This document shows, piece by piece, positions 1 to 8,038 of a stretch of 64,000 nucleotides of DNA (its first letter is position 1; every line of letters starts with the position of its first letter). The stretch is from Promineifilum sp019695075 (GTDB lineage Bacteria > Chloroflexota > Anaerolineae > Promineifilales > Promineifilaceae). The notes beneath the pieces were generated by a model. The model was not told the DNA's origin, did not search any database, and worked only from the letters and a program-made list of their open reading frames with translations. The DNA lies in contig JAHCIO010000012.1 of assembly GCA_026129185.1 (NCBI GenBank), positions 38,410-102,409 on the forward strand, in the 5' to 3' direction. The position numbers and the translations under genes were made by a program.

Positions 1-233
1 CTCAGGTCGAGGCCGGCCAGCGGGTCGATGATGTAGTCGGCCGTGGCCGTCGATAGCTGGATGAGGCAGGCCCGCTCGGTATAGGCGAACATGCTGTTGG
101 CTTCCAGGTCGATGGCCAGACGCGACATGCCGCGCAGGTCGGCCAGACAGGCGTCCCAGGCGGCGGCGTCGGCCACGAGGCGGAACGGAGCCAACGGCGT
201 GTCGGCGCCCGGCTTATGACTCGTGGAGGTCAT
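1..233 (-). CDS. RNase D-like 3'-5' exonuclease (partial, N-terminus only)
   Basis: Only the first 77 residues are inside the window; the gene runs off the left edge. The frame opens at an ATG (231-233) and reads MTSTSHKPGADTPLAP, then a region typical of the DEDD exonuclease family: RLAIDLEANSMF carries the motif I Asp42-x-Glu44, followed by RACLIQLST and ADYIIDPLAGL, a pattern seen at the start of RNase D. RNase D trims the 3' ends of stable RNAs. The start overlaps the end of the upstream epimerase gene by 20 bp, so the two are probably co-transcribed. Later catalytic motifs and any HRDC domain cannot be seen, so family is likely but exact function is not proven. Confidence 0.72.
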   Translation of the reverse strand, partial: MTSTSHKPGADTPLAPFRLVADAAAWDACLADLRGMSRLAIDLEANSMFAYTERACLIQLSTATADYIIDPLAGLDL

Positions 234-1176
234 ACCGGCGATACCATTCCCAGAAGCGGCGCACGCCTTCGGCCACGGGCACGCGGGGATCGTAGTCCAG
301 CAGGCGGCGGGCCTTGCTGATGTCGGCCTCGTTGCTGGTCACGTCGGCCGGCAGGCGCGGCGTGGCGACGACGTTGGCCTTGCGCCCGCTCAGTTCTTCC
401 ATCATGCCGACGAAATCGGCCAGCAGCACCGGCTGGTCCTGGCCCAGGTTGATGATCTCGTAGCCCAGCGGCCGATCCAGCGCGGCAGCGACGCCGGCAA
501 CGGTGTCATCGACATACGTCCAGTTGCGGTACATGCGCCCGCCGTCGTAGAGCGGGATCTGCTTGCCCTTAGTGATGCTGTCGGCCACCAGATAGGCCAT
601 CATGTCCGGCCGGCCGTTGGGGCCGTAGACGGTGAAGAAGCGCAGGGCGGTGAAGTTCTGGCCGAAGAGATAGTGGTAGGTGTGGCCCAGGATTTCGGCG
701 GCGCGCTTGGCCGCGGCGTAGGGCTGCAAGGGCCGGTCGCACGGGTCGGTCTCGATAAATGGCAGGCGCGTCGTGTTGCCATAGACCGACGAGGTCGAGG
801 CCATGACGAAGTTGCCCACGTTGCCGGCCGCCCGCGCCGCGTCGAGCAAGTTCTGCGTGCCGTTCAGGTCGACGTTGACGTACAGATCGGGCTGCTTCAC
901 CGCGTCGCGCACGCCGGCCATCGCCGCCAGATGGCCCACGGCGTCGAAGCGCGCGTCCTCGAAGAGGCGGAACAGCGTCGCCCGGTCGCGCACGTCGGCC
1001 TCGACCATGCGGAAGTTGGGGTAGGCGCACAGCCGCTGCTCGTTGGCCCGCTTGCGCGCCGGGTCATAGTAGTCGTTGAAGTTGTCCAGGCCGACTACTT
1101 CGTCGCCGCGACGACAGAGATGCTCGGCGAGGTGACTGCCGATGAAGCCGGCCGCGCCGGTGACAAGAATCCTCAT
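214..1176 (-). CDS. NAD-dependent sugar epimerase (UDP-glucuronate 4-epimerase-like)
   Basis: A 320-residue extended short-chain dehydrogenase. The Rossmann nucleotide-binding motif TGAAGFIGS is at residues 6-14, the catalytic Ser lies in TSSVYG near 128-133, and the YxxxK pair is Tyr153/Lys157. The segment GLDNFNDYYDPARK after the first strand is characteristic of UDP-glucuronate 4-epimerases, which make UDP-galacturonate for surface polysaccharides. The start codon overlaps the recJ stop (ATGA), so it is read from the recJ transcript, and its end overlaps the RNase D-like gene. Family assignment is secure; the sugar substrate is inferred from the motif only. Confidence 0.85.
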   Translation of the reverse strand: MRILVTGAAGFIGSHLAEHLCRRGDEVVGLDNFNDYYDPARKRANEQRLCAYPNFRMVEADVRDRATLFRLFEDARFDAVGHLAAMAGVRDAVKQPDLYVNVDLNGTQNLLDAARAAGNVGNFVMASTSSVYGNTTRLPFIETDPCDRPLQPYAAAKRAAEILGHTYHYLFGQNFTALRFFTVYGPNGRPDMMAYLVADSITKGKQIPLYDGGRMYRNWTYVDDTVAGVAAALDRPLGYEIINLGQDQPVLLADFVGMMEELSGRKANVVATPRLPADVTSNEADISKARRLLDYDPRVPVAEGVRRFWEWYRRYDLHES

Positions 1177-2972
1177 AACTGAATACTCTCTCTCTCTGTT
1201 GGACGCATGTCTTCGATGACGAGTTGCAAGTTAGACGCGCCCTGCCACTGATTGACGCCGACGCGATAGGCAACGTCGATCAGCGGCGGCAAGTTGCCCG
1301 CCCACGCCCCCTGTCGGAAGGCGATGGCGGCCACGGTCGTCACCGGCGACCGGCCGTAGCGGCTGGAGCCGGCGCCGTTGGCGCGGCCGTCGGCCAGGTG
1401 CATCTGCAAATGGCCGCCGTCGGAGCCGACAACGCGGTGGCCCATCACCTGCACGCCACGGCTGACCAGCAGCGGCGCGGAGTTGCCATAGCCGGTTGGC
1501 TCCAGCCGGGCCATCGTCTCTTGCAGCGCCCAATCCACCTGGCTGAGCGGCAGTTCGGCATCGATGTCCAGCGCCGGCAGCAGCTCCGCGCCGGCGAGTT
1601 GTTCCGCGGCGATGGCCGTCAGGCGCTCGACGAAGGCGGGCACGTCTTCGTTGCGGATGGTGAAGCCGGCCGCCTGGGCGTGGCCGCCGTGGCGCACCAG
1701 CAGGTCGGCCACCTGATCGAGCGCGTCGGTGATATGGAACTCCGGGATCGACCGGCAGGAGCCGCGGCTCTCGTGCTCGCCGCTCTCCATGACGATGGTT
1801 GGCCGGTAGTGCTTCTCGGCCAGGCGGCTGGCCACCAGGCCGACGATGCCCGACTTGAACGCGGCGTCGGCGGCGATGATGATCGGCGCGGTGGGGTCGA
1901 TCAGCTGCTCGGCGCGGGCGCTGAGTTGGCGGGTCAGGCTCTGGCGCTTGCGGTTTAGCTCGTCCAGCAGCCGCGCCTGCTCCTGGGCGGTCTGGTTGTT
2001 GCCGGCGATGAGCAGCCGGGCGGCGTCGTAGGCGTGGGCCAGCCGGCCGGCGGCATTGATGCGCGGCCCCAGGGCGAAGCCGATGCTCTCGGCCGTCATC
2101 TGGCGCGGCTGGAGGCCGCTGACGGCCATCAGCGCGGCGATGCCCGGCCGGCGCACCTCGTTCAGCACGGCCAGCCCCTCGGCCACCAGCTTGCGGTTCT
2201 CGCCCATCAGCGGGGCCAGGTCGGCCACCGTGCCGATGGAGACCAGATCGAGCAGGTTCGACTCGTCCCAGTTGGCCCGCCCCGGCAGGGCCAGCCGCAG
2301 CGCCTGGGCCAGCTTGAAAGCGATGCCCACGCCGGCCAGCATCCGCTCCGGGTAGGTGGAGTCGTCGCGCTTGGGGTTGATGACCGCCAGGGCGGGGGGC
2401 AGCTCCGGCCCCAGGCTGTGGTGGTCGGTGATGATCATGTCCAGGCCGATGGCGCGGGCGTGGGCCGCCTCGATGGGCGACCGGATGCCGCAGTCAACGC
2501 TGATGACGACATCGACGCCTTTCTCTCGCAGCTTGGTCAGCGCGTCCATGTTCAGGCCGTAGCCCTCATCGACGCGGTCGGGAATGTAAGGGATCACCAG
2601 CCGGCGCTCGTCGCTCATGGCCCGCAGCGCCTCGGTCAGCAACACCGTCGCCGTCACGCCGTCGGCGTCGAAGTCGCCATAGACGGCGATGGTCTCCCCC
2701 TCGCGCACGGCGCGAACCAGACGATCGACGGCGCGGGCCATGTCGGCTAACTGGTAGGGATCGCGCGAGAGCAGGTAGTGGTGCGACAGGAAGGCCTGCA
2801 CCTGCGCCGGCTGGGCCAGACCTCGGTTGTGGAGAATACGGGCCAGAACCGGATGCACGGCATCGCCGGCCGACTGCAAAGGCGAGTCGGCGGGCATCTC
2901 CGGGGCGATGCGCCAGTGGTACTCGCGCAGGGATTCGGGCCGGTTCATAGAAGTCAATGGTAGCACGCTCAT
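1173..2972 (-). CDS. recJ: single-stranded-DNA-specific exonuclease RecJ
   Basis: A 599-residue DHH-family phosphoesterase that degrades single-stranded DNA 5'-3' in recombination and mismatch repair. Motif I VYGDFDADG is at 97-105, SVDCG at 158-162, the DHH triad at 183-185, and the DHHA1 glycine-histidine motif GGHAQAAG near 429-436. A C-terminal OB-like segment follows, as expected for RecJ. The ATG at 2972 is preceded by GAGGA at good spacing, which supports this start; an in-frame ATG lies 8 codons later. It is the first gene of a recJ-epimerase-RNase D run, divergent from the YihY gene. Confidence 0.93.
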   Translation of the reverse strand: MSVLPLTSMNRPESLREYHWRIAPEMPADSPLQSAGDAVHPVLARILHNRGLAQPAQVQAFLSHHYLLSRDPYQLADMARAVDRLVRAVREGETIAVYGDFDADGVTATVLLTEALRAMSDERRLVIPYIPDRVDEGYGLNMDALTKLREKGVDVVISVDCGIRSPIEAAHARAIGLDMIITDHHSLGPELPPALAVINPKRDDSTYPERMLAGVGIAFKLAQALRLALPGRANWDESNLLDLVSIGTVADLAPLMGENRKLVAEGLAVLNEVRRPGIAALMAVSGLQPRQMTAESIGFALGPRINAAGRLAHAYDAARLLIAGNNQTAQEQARLLDELNRKRQSLTRQLSARAEQLIDPTAPIIIAADAAFKSGIVGLVASRLAEKHYRPTIVMESGEHESRGSCRSIPEFHITDALDQVADLLVRHGGHAQAAGFTIRNEDVPAFVERLTAIAAEQLAGAELLPALDIDAELPLSQVDWALQETMARLEPTGYGNSAPLLVSRGVQVMGHRVVGSDGGHLQMHLADGRANGAGSSRYGRSPVTTVAAIAFRQGAWAGNLPPLIDVAYRVGVNQWQGASNLQLVIEDMRPTERESIQL

Positions 2973-3030
2973 CAGGATTCCTCAAAGAGGCCGCGCGGCC
3001 GACGCCGGACGGCCAGTAGAGAGTAGTGGT

Positions 3031-3978
3031 ATGGCCAACCACATGCGACTATACTCGGTCGCCAACATGGCGGATAACAAGGACGTGGGCGGATTGTCGC
3101 CCAGGCGGGGACAACTGACAGGCGAGCGCATCCGGCAGACCGGCGCGGAACTGGTCTCGACCGCGGCGCGTTGGGCGCGGCTCTGTTGGCGGGCGGCGCG
3201 GACAGCCATCGCGCCCGAATCGCAGCTTGTGGCTTCGTCCATCGGCTTCTTTACCCTCTTCTCCGTCTTCCCGCTGGCGCTGCTGGTCGTGGCCCTGGCC
3301 AGCAACTGGCTCGATCCCATCCTGGCCGAGGAGCGCATCGTCGCTGAGTTGGAGTTCGTCGTGCCGGGGCTGGACGCGCTGCTGGGGGCCAATTTGGAGA
3401 GCCTGGTGCAGGCCCGCGGCCCGGTGACGGGCCTCGCCGCGCTGACCCTGCTCTGGTCGGCTTCCAGCGCCTTCAACGTCATCACCCGGGCCATGGACCG
3501 CATCTGGGGTACGGACATTAACCACCGGCGCTCCATCTGGCGACACCGCACGCTGGCGGTCATCACCGTGCTGCTCATCACCGTCCTGCTGCTGGCCGCG
3601 TCGATGGCCGAGGGCACGGTGCTGACGATGATCAACAGCCTGCTGCCCGACAGCCTCAGCCGCATTGGCCCCTTCACCGACGGCTTCTGGGCGGTGACGC
3701 TCAACGTGATCCTGTTCGCCATCCTGTACCGATACATGCCCCACGTCCGCCTGGCCTGGCGCGACATCATCGCCGGGGCGATCCTGGCCGGTGTGCTGTG
3801 GCAGGGGGCCAAACAGTTTTTCCTGCTGTTCATCGGCGCTTATCTCTCCCGATCCAATCTCGTCTACGGTTCCGTGGCCGTCATCATCGCCTTCCTCACC
3901 TGGACCTACGTCAGCAGCCTGATCCTGCTCTTCGGCGCGCTATTCAACCGCTACGCCAGCGAGCAGCGCGCCTCTTGA
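3031..3978 (+). CDS. YihY/UPF0761 family inner-membrane protein
   Basis: A 315-residue polytopic membrane protein of the YihY (formerly 'RNase BN') family. After a polar N-terminus of about 55 residues, hydrophobic segments begin at SIGFFTLFSVFPLALLVV, and the family pattern SSAFNVITRAMDRIW follows, with several helices to the end. The nuclease name once attached to the family is not supported; its role is unknown. ATG 3031 (MANHMR) is chosen; in-frame ATGs at 3043 and 3067 are alternatives and none has a strong ribosome site. The open frame continues upstream to 2827, but that part lies antisense to recJ and is not protein-like. Confidence 0.82.
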   Translation: MANHMRLYSVANMADNKDVGGLSPRRGQLTGERIRQTGAELVSTAARWARLCWRAARTAIAPESQLVASSIGFFTLFSVFPLALLVVALASNWLDPILAEERIVAELEFVVPGLDALLGANLESLVQARGPVTGLAALTLLWSASSAFNVITRAMDRIWGTDINHRRSIWRHRTLAVITVLLITVLLLAASMAEGTVLTMINSLLPDSLSRIGPFTDGFWAVTLNVILFAILYRYMPHVRLAWRDIIAGAILAGVLWQGAKQFFLLFIGAYLSRSNLVYGSVAVIIAFLTWTYVSSLILLFGALFNRYASEQRAS

Positions 3979-4002
3979 CTCACCGTCTATTATCCATAAA
4001 AT
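3975..4002 (+). promoter_or_regulatory. candidate promoter giving a leaderless transcript of the Cas4-like gene
   Basis: TTGACT (3975-3980), a 16-bp spacer and TAAAAT (3997-4002) resemble a primary-sigma promoter. The -10 box ends 7 bp before the ATG at 4010, so transcription would start at or next to the start codon. No ribosome-binding site is seen. The -35 box overlaps the stop codon of the preceding gene. Confidence 0.5.
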
Positions 4003-4009
4003 AGAACGT

Positions 4010-4249
4010 ATGAGCTACCCCTGGATTCGAGCCAGCGAGATTGGCGAATACGTCTATTGCCGGCGCGCCTGGTGGCTGCGGCGGGTGCGCGGCGCGGCGT
4101 CGGCCAACACCGCCCAGTTGCGGGCCGGCGTGCGCCACCACGAGCGCCACGGCCGCCTCGTCCGCCGCTCGATCTGGGCGCAGCGTGTGGCCTATGTGGC
4201 CCTGTTCCTGGCTGTGGCCATGCTGGTCTACCGGCTGCTGGGGGCCTAG
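4010..4249 (+). CDS. Cas4/RecB-like nuclease, N-terminal part with one membrane helix (ends at an in-frame TAG)
   Basis: 79 residues. ASEIGEYVYCRRAWWLR matches the N-terminus of Cas4-type Fe-S nucleases, in which the first cluster cysteine (Cys17 here) follows such a segment; GVRHH (His43/44) fits the motif I histidine of RecB-like nucleases. Residues 58-79 form a membrane helix ending at TAG 4247-4249. The next gene is in the same reading frame 8 sense codons later and supplies all remaining motifs, so this is either the first half of a split protein or the 5' part of a gene broken by one amber codon. The nuclease family is clear by motif; activity is unproven. No cas1, cas2 or CRISPR array is present. 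Confidence 0.7.
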   Translation: MSYPWIRASEIGEYVYCRRAWWLRRVRGAASANTAQLRAGVRHHERHGRLVRRSIWAQRVAYVALFLAVAMLVYRLLGA

Positions 4250-4273
4250 CAGCCGGGGAGCGCGAGAGTCGCT

Positions 4274-4807
4274 ATGTTTCTGGGTGGATTGCCGCTGTTG
4301 TTGGTGCTGGCGCTGCTGTTCGTGGCCGCGGCCTTCTGGATCGGCGGCCGGCAGATGCGCGAGGACAGCGGGCTGCCCGACGGCCGCGTCTTCTACAGCG
4401 ACACCGAGACGTGGCGGGCCAACAACGACGTCCTCCACGCTGCCCACCTGCGGCTGGTCGGTAAGCCCGATTACCTCGTGGAGCAGGACAACGGCGCGAT
4501 CATCCCCGTTGAGGTCAAGTCATCGCGCGCGCCGGAGCGCCCCCACGAGGGGCAGGTCTTGCAGCTGGCGGCCTACTGTCTGCTGGTCGAGGAGAACTTC
4601 GGCGTGCGCCCGCCCTACGGCATCCTGCAATACCGCGACCAGGCCTTCGCCATCGACTACAGCGCCGACCTGGAGGCCGACCTGCTGGCCGTGCTCGACG
4701 AGATGCGCGCCGCCCGCGGCGAGGATGACCCCGACCCCGACCACGGCGACCCGCGGCGCTGCCTCGCCTGTGGCCTGCGCGCCGCTTGCGACCGGCGGCT
4801 GGCCTGA
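4274..4807 (+). CDS. Cas4/RecB-like PD-(D/E)XK nuclease, C-terminal part with N-terminal membrane helix
   Basis: 177 residues. A membrane helix (2-24) leads into a nuclease core: GKPDYLV (Asp66), IIPVEVKSS (Glu80, Lys82) and QLAAY (Gln97, Tyr101) are the catalytic PD-(D/E)XK elements and the QxxxY motif. CLACGLRAAC gives Cys163, Cys166 and Cys172 in the C-x2-C-x5-C spacing of the Cas4 Fe-S cluster; the fourth cysteine is in the preceding gene. Both are in one frame, separated only by TAG plus QPGSARVA. A GGGGAG 13 bp before the ATG is a weak, distant ribosome site. If joined, the two helices would form a membrane hairpin inserted in the nuclease fold. Confidence 0.78.
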   Translation: MFLGGLPLLLVLALLFVAAAFWIGGRQMREDSGLPDGRVFYSDTETWRANNDVLHAAHLRLVGKPDYLVEQDNGAIIPVEVKSSRAPERPHEGQVLQLAAYCLLVEENFGVRPPYGILQYRDQAFAIDYSADLEADLLAVLDEMRAARGEDDPDPDHGDPRRCLACGLRAACDRRLA

Positions 4808-4813
4808 TCCCCT

Positions 4814-4842
4814 TTCACTGAATCCCCGTTTGCGGCTATAAT
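4814..4842 (+). promoter_or_regulatory. probable promoter of hisS
   Basis: TTCACT (4814-4819), a 17-bp spacer and a perfect TATAAT (4837-4842). The transcript would begin near 4850 and carry a leader of about 50 nt in which GGGCT and AGCCC (4861-4884) can pair around CCC/GGG. Confidence 0.6.
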
Positions 4843-4898
4843 TGGCGCGATGTCATGAATGGGCTGCCCAATGGGCGCCAGCCCGTTGTGGAGGCACT

Positions 4899-6179
4899 GT
4901 GTCGAAACAAATCCAGCGCGTCACCGGCATGCAGGATGTCTTGCCGGAGGACCGCCGCTATTGGGACGCCGTCATCGCCGCGGCCGAGCGCGTCGCCGGG
5001 CGCTTCGGCTTCCAGCGCATGGAACTGCCGATCATCGAGGCCGAGGAACTGTTCAGCCGTGGCGTGGGTGAAGGGTCGGACTTCTTCGTCCAGAAGGAGA
5101 TGTACACCCTGACCGAGCCGGACGGCTCGCGCATCACCCTGCGCCCGGAATTCACCGCCGGCTTCATGCGCGCCTACATTCAGAACGGCATGAGCAACTG
5201 GACGCAGCCGGTCAAGCTCTACACCATCGGCCCCAGCTTCCGGCGCGAGCGCCCCCAGGCCGGCCGCCTGCGCCAGCACAGCCAATTCAATTGCGAAGTC
5301 CTGGGCGAGGACGACCCGGCGGCCGACGTTGAGGTCATGATGCTGGCCATGAGCCTCTACCGCGAGTTGGGCTACACCGGCCTGACCTTCCAACTCAACA
5401 GCACCGGCTGCCCGGTCTGCAAGCCGGTCTACATCAAGGCCCTGGTGGCCTACCTGGACGGCTACCGCGAGCAGTTGGCCGACATCGACAAGGAGCGGCT
5501 GAGCAAGAACCCGCTGCGCGTCCTCGACAGCAAGGAGAAGGGCATGGACGCGCTGCTGGCCGGCGCGCCGCGCATCGCCGACCACCTCTGCGACGACTGC
5601 CGCGAGCACTTCGCCGAAGTGCGCGGCCTGCTCGACGAGCTGGATCAGACCTACACGATCAACTTCCGCCTGGTGCGCGGCATCGACTACTACACCAAGA
5701 CCGTCTTCGAGGTGTGGCAGGAGGGCATCGGCGCGCAGGCGGCGCTATGCGGCGGCGGCCGCTACGACGGGCTGGCTGAGGACATCGGCGGCCCGCCCAC
5801 GCCCGGCGTCGGCTTCGGCAGCGGTGTCGAGCGGATCGTCCTGGGCATGAAGGAGCAGGGCATCGCCCTGCCGCCGGCCCCGCCTGTGCCCTTCTATCTG
5901 GCCCACTTCGGCGGGGCGACGAAGATGGCGGCGACACAACTGGCCTTCCGCCTGCGGGCGGCGGGCATTCCGGCGCGGCTGGCTTTCTCGCGCCGCGGAC
6001 GCAGCCTCAAGAGCCAGATGCGCGAGGCCGACCACCTCGGCGCGCGGTATGTCCTCATCGTCGGCGAAGACGAGCTGACCCAGGGGCAGGTGACGGCGCG
6101 GCCGCTGGCCGGCGGGGAGCAGACGCGCGTGCCGGCTGGCGAACTGGTCGCCTGGGCGCGGGCGCGGCTGGACGAGTAA
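4899..6179 (+). CDS. hisS: histidyl-tRNA synthetase
   Basis: Class II aminoacyl-tRNA synthetase charging tRNA-His. From the GTG at 4899 the protein has 426 residues and begins VSKQIQRVTGMQDVLPED, the usual HisS N-terminus; GGAGG ends 4 bp upstream. RITLRPEFTAGFMRAYI and RRERPQAGRLRQHSQFNCEVLG are motif-2 region sequences (the second is quoted in part of its family pattern), the histidine-specific LVRGIDYYTKTVFEV and GGGRYDGL motifs follow, and the C-terminus is an anticodon-binding domain. The frame is open upstream of 4899 but that stretch is the promoter and leader. NAD kinase follows 6 bp downstream. Confidence 0.95.
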   Translation: MSKQIQRVTGMQDVLPEDRRYWDAVIAAAERVAGRFGFQRMELPIIEAEELFSRGVGEGSDFFVQKEMYTLTEPDGSRITLRPEFTAGFMRAYIQNGMSNWTQPVKLYTIGPSFRRERPQAGRLRQHSQFNCEVLGEDDPAADVEVMMLAMSLYRELGYTGLTFQLNSTGCPVCKPVYIKALVAYLDGYREQLADIDKERLSKNPLRVLDSKEKGMDALLAGAPRIADHLCDDCREHFAEVRGLLDELDQTYTINFRLVRGIDYYTKTVFEVWQEGIGAQAALCGGGRYDGLAEDIGGPPTPGVGFGSGVERIVLGMKEQGIALPPAPPVPFYLAHFGGATKMAATQLAFRLRAAGIPARLAFSRRGRSLKSQMREADHLGARYVLIVGEDELTQGQVTARPLAGGEQTRVPAGELVAWARARLDE

Positions 6180-6185
6180 GGGCCT

Positions 6186-7055
6186 ATGAACCGCGTTGGC
6201 ATCCTGCAGCAACCGCGCATCCACGAATCAGCCGCTCTGGGCGACGAGGTGCGCCGCTGGCTGGCCGAGCGCGGCGTGGCCTCGTGGACGGCCGCGCCCT
6301 GGGACGACGAACCTATCGCCGCGCCGCTGAACGAGACCGACCTGGTCATCGTCCTGGGCGGCGACGGCTCAACGTTGCGGGCCGCGCGCTGGACGGTGCC
6401 CTTCAACGTGCCCATCTTCGGCATCAACGTCGGCCGCGTCGGCTTCCTGAGCGAAGCCACGCCGGAGAGTTGGCGCGACAAGCTGGCGCGGGTGCTGGAA
6501 GGCGACTTCTGGCTGGAGCGCCGTCTGCTGCTGCACGCCGAGTTGTGGCGCGACAATGGCCTGGTGCAGCCCTTTATGGCCCTCAACGAGGTCGTCATCG
6601 GCCGGGGGGCGCAGGCGCGCGTCATCCGCCTTCACTTGCGCGTCGACGACGACCTGGTGACGACCTACATCGCCGACGCGCTCATTGTGGCCACGCCGAC
6701 CGGCTCGACCGCCTACGCCATGGCCGCGGGCGGGCCGCTGTTGCCGCCGCAGTTGCAGAACTTCGTCGTCGTGCCCGTGGCCGCCCATCTGAGCCTTAAC
6801 CGGCCGCTGGTGCTGCATGAGAACGCCCGCATCGCCATCCAGGTCGATATGAGCCACGAGGCTTACCTGACCGCCGACGGCCAGAAGAGCGTCAACGTCG
6901 AGAGCGGCGACACGGTGGTGATCACCAAGCACGAGCAGCCCTGCCTCTTCGCGCGGGTCGAGAGCACGGGCTTCTTCTACCGCCGCCTGATGGGCCGGCT
7001 CGGCTTTAGCTGGCCCCACCTGGACCCCGGCCCCGGTCGCCCGGCAACTCCTTAG
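6186..7055 (+). CDS. nadK: NAD kinase
   Basis: 289 residues. Phosphorylates NAD to NADP in the cytoplasm. The GGDGS nucleotide motif is at 58-62, FGINVGRVGFLSE follows, and TPTGSTAYAMAAGGPLLPP is the second conserved NAD-binding/catalytic stretch. Length is normal for the family. It begins 6 bp after hisS, so it is almost certainly co-transcribed with it; a zinc-finger membrane protein and recN lie downstream, and nadK-recN proximity is common in bacteria. Confidence 0.94.
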   Translation: MNRVGILQQPRIHESAALGDEVRRWLAERGVASWTAAPWDDEPIAAPLNETDLVIVLGGDGSTLRAARWTVPFNVPIFGINVGRVGFLSEATPESWRDKLARVLEGDFWLERRLLLHAELWRDNGLVQPFMALNEVVIGRGAQARVIRLHLRVDDDLVTTYIADALIVATPTGSTAYAMAAGGPLLPPQLQNFVVVPVAAHLSLNRPLVLHENARIAIQVDMSHEAYLTADGQKSVNVESGDTVVITKHEQPCLFARVESTGFFYRRLMGRLGFSWPHLDPGPGRPATP

Positions 7056-7148
7056 TTGCCGTTCATCATCTTCTTGTCCGTTGCTTATGAAGCCGGGCGA
7101 CAATCCAGCCCAATCATATTGGACGAACACTCTTGGAGTGAACCACGC

Positions 7149-8027
7149 ATGGAGATAAAGGAACCACGACTGCGTGCGCTGCTGGCCCAGGCCGGCCGCA
7201 ATGCCGACTATGGCAAGAATGCCGCCGCTGAGTCAATGTACCGCGACATCCTCAGCGCGGCCCCGGAGGCCGAAGAGGCCTGGCTGGGTCTGGCGCGCGT
7301 GGTGGGCGACGCGGGCGAGAAGCGCGCCGCCTATGAGCGCGCTTTGGCGCTGTCGCCGGAGAACCCGGTCGCCGTCGTTGGGTTGGCGGAGCTGGACGGC
7401 CGGCCCGCGCCGCCCGAGGCTGTCGCCGCGCTAGCCCTGGCTGAAGTGGAGGCCGAGGCGCCGCCCGCCCCGGCCGTCGCCGAGCCGCCGCCGGACGCGC
7501 CGCCCGCCGGCGACCTCGACTACACCCTGGTTTGCTACCGCCACCCGCAGCGGATGACCTCCCTGCGCTGCTACAACTGCAACCGGCCCATCTGCATCCA
7601 GTGCGCCAACAAGACGCCCGTCGGCTACATCTGCCCGGAGTGTCAGCGCCAGGCCGAAGACGCCTTCTACAACGCCAAACCGAGCGATTACCTGATAGCC
7701 GCTGTCGTGTCGCTGCCCATCAGCCTGGTCGTCGGCCTGCTGCTGGTGACGTTGGGCCGCAACATGCTGTTCTACCTCCTGATTTTCTTCATCAGCGGCG
7801 CGGTCGGCAGCTTCATCGGCCGGATCACCAAGCGAGCTATCGGCGGGCGGCGCGGGCGCTACCTGCCCGGCCTGGTCGTGGCCATGATGTTCATCGGCGT
7901 GCTCATCCCGGTGCTGCCCCTGCTGCTGGCCATCCTGGGCGGCAGCGCCGGCGCGCTGCTGGCCCTCATCGGCCCGGGCATCTATCTCTTCGTCGGGGCC
8001 AGTGCCGCCTACTGGCAAATGCGGTAA
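7149..8027 (+). CDS. TPR-like / B-box-type zinc-finger membrane protein
   Basis: 292 residues. Residues 1-80 look like tetratricopeptide helices (AEEAWLGLARVV, KRAAYERALALSPENP). An Ala/Pro-rich linker is followed by a cysteine/histidine cluster resembling a B-box zinc finger: CYRHP, RCYNCNRPICIQC and YICPEC near 128-160. Four hydrophobic segments fill the C-terminal half. Similar zinc-finger/membrane proteins are often annotated next to rhomboid-type genes, but no protease motif is visible here. The ATG at 7149 has TTGGAG 11 bp upstream. Function unknown; the zinc site suggests a protein- or membrane-associated assembly role. Confidence 0.7.
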   Translation: MEIKEPRLRALLAQAGRNADYGKNAAAESMYRDILSAAPEAEEAWLGLARVVGDAGEKRAAYERALALSPENPVAVVGLAELDGRPAPPEAVAALALAEVEAEAPPAPAVAEPPPDAPPAGDLDYTLVCYRHPQRMTSLRCYNCNRPICIQCANKTPVGYICPECQRQAEDAFYNAKPSDYLIAAVVSLPISLVVGLLLVTLGRNMLFYLLIFFISGAVGSFIGRITKRAIGGRRGRYLPGLVVAMMFIGVLIPVLPLLLAILGGSAGALLALIGPGIYLFVGASAAYWQMR

Positions 8028-8038
8028 AATCACAACAT

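Noticed and set aside
223..1182. 319-residue open frame on the plus strand opposite the epimerase gene
   Set aside because: It is antisense to a well-supported epimerase, has no recognisable motif, and its Val/Ala/Gly/His-rich composition is typical of a shadow frame in GC-rich DNA.
4010..4807. Cas4-like genes as part of a CRISPR-Cas locus
   Set aside because: No cas1, cas2, effector genes or repeats exist within the window; only the nuclease family is shared.
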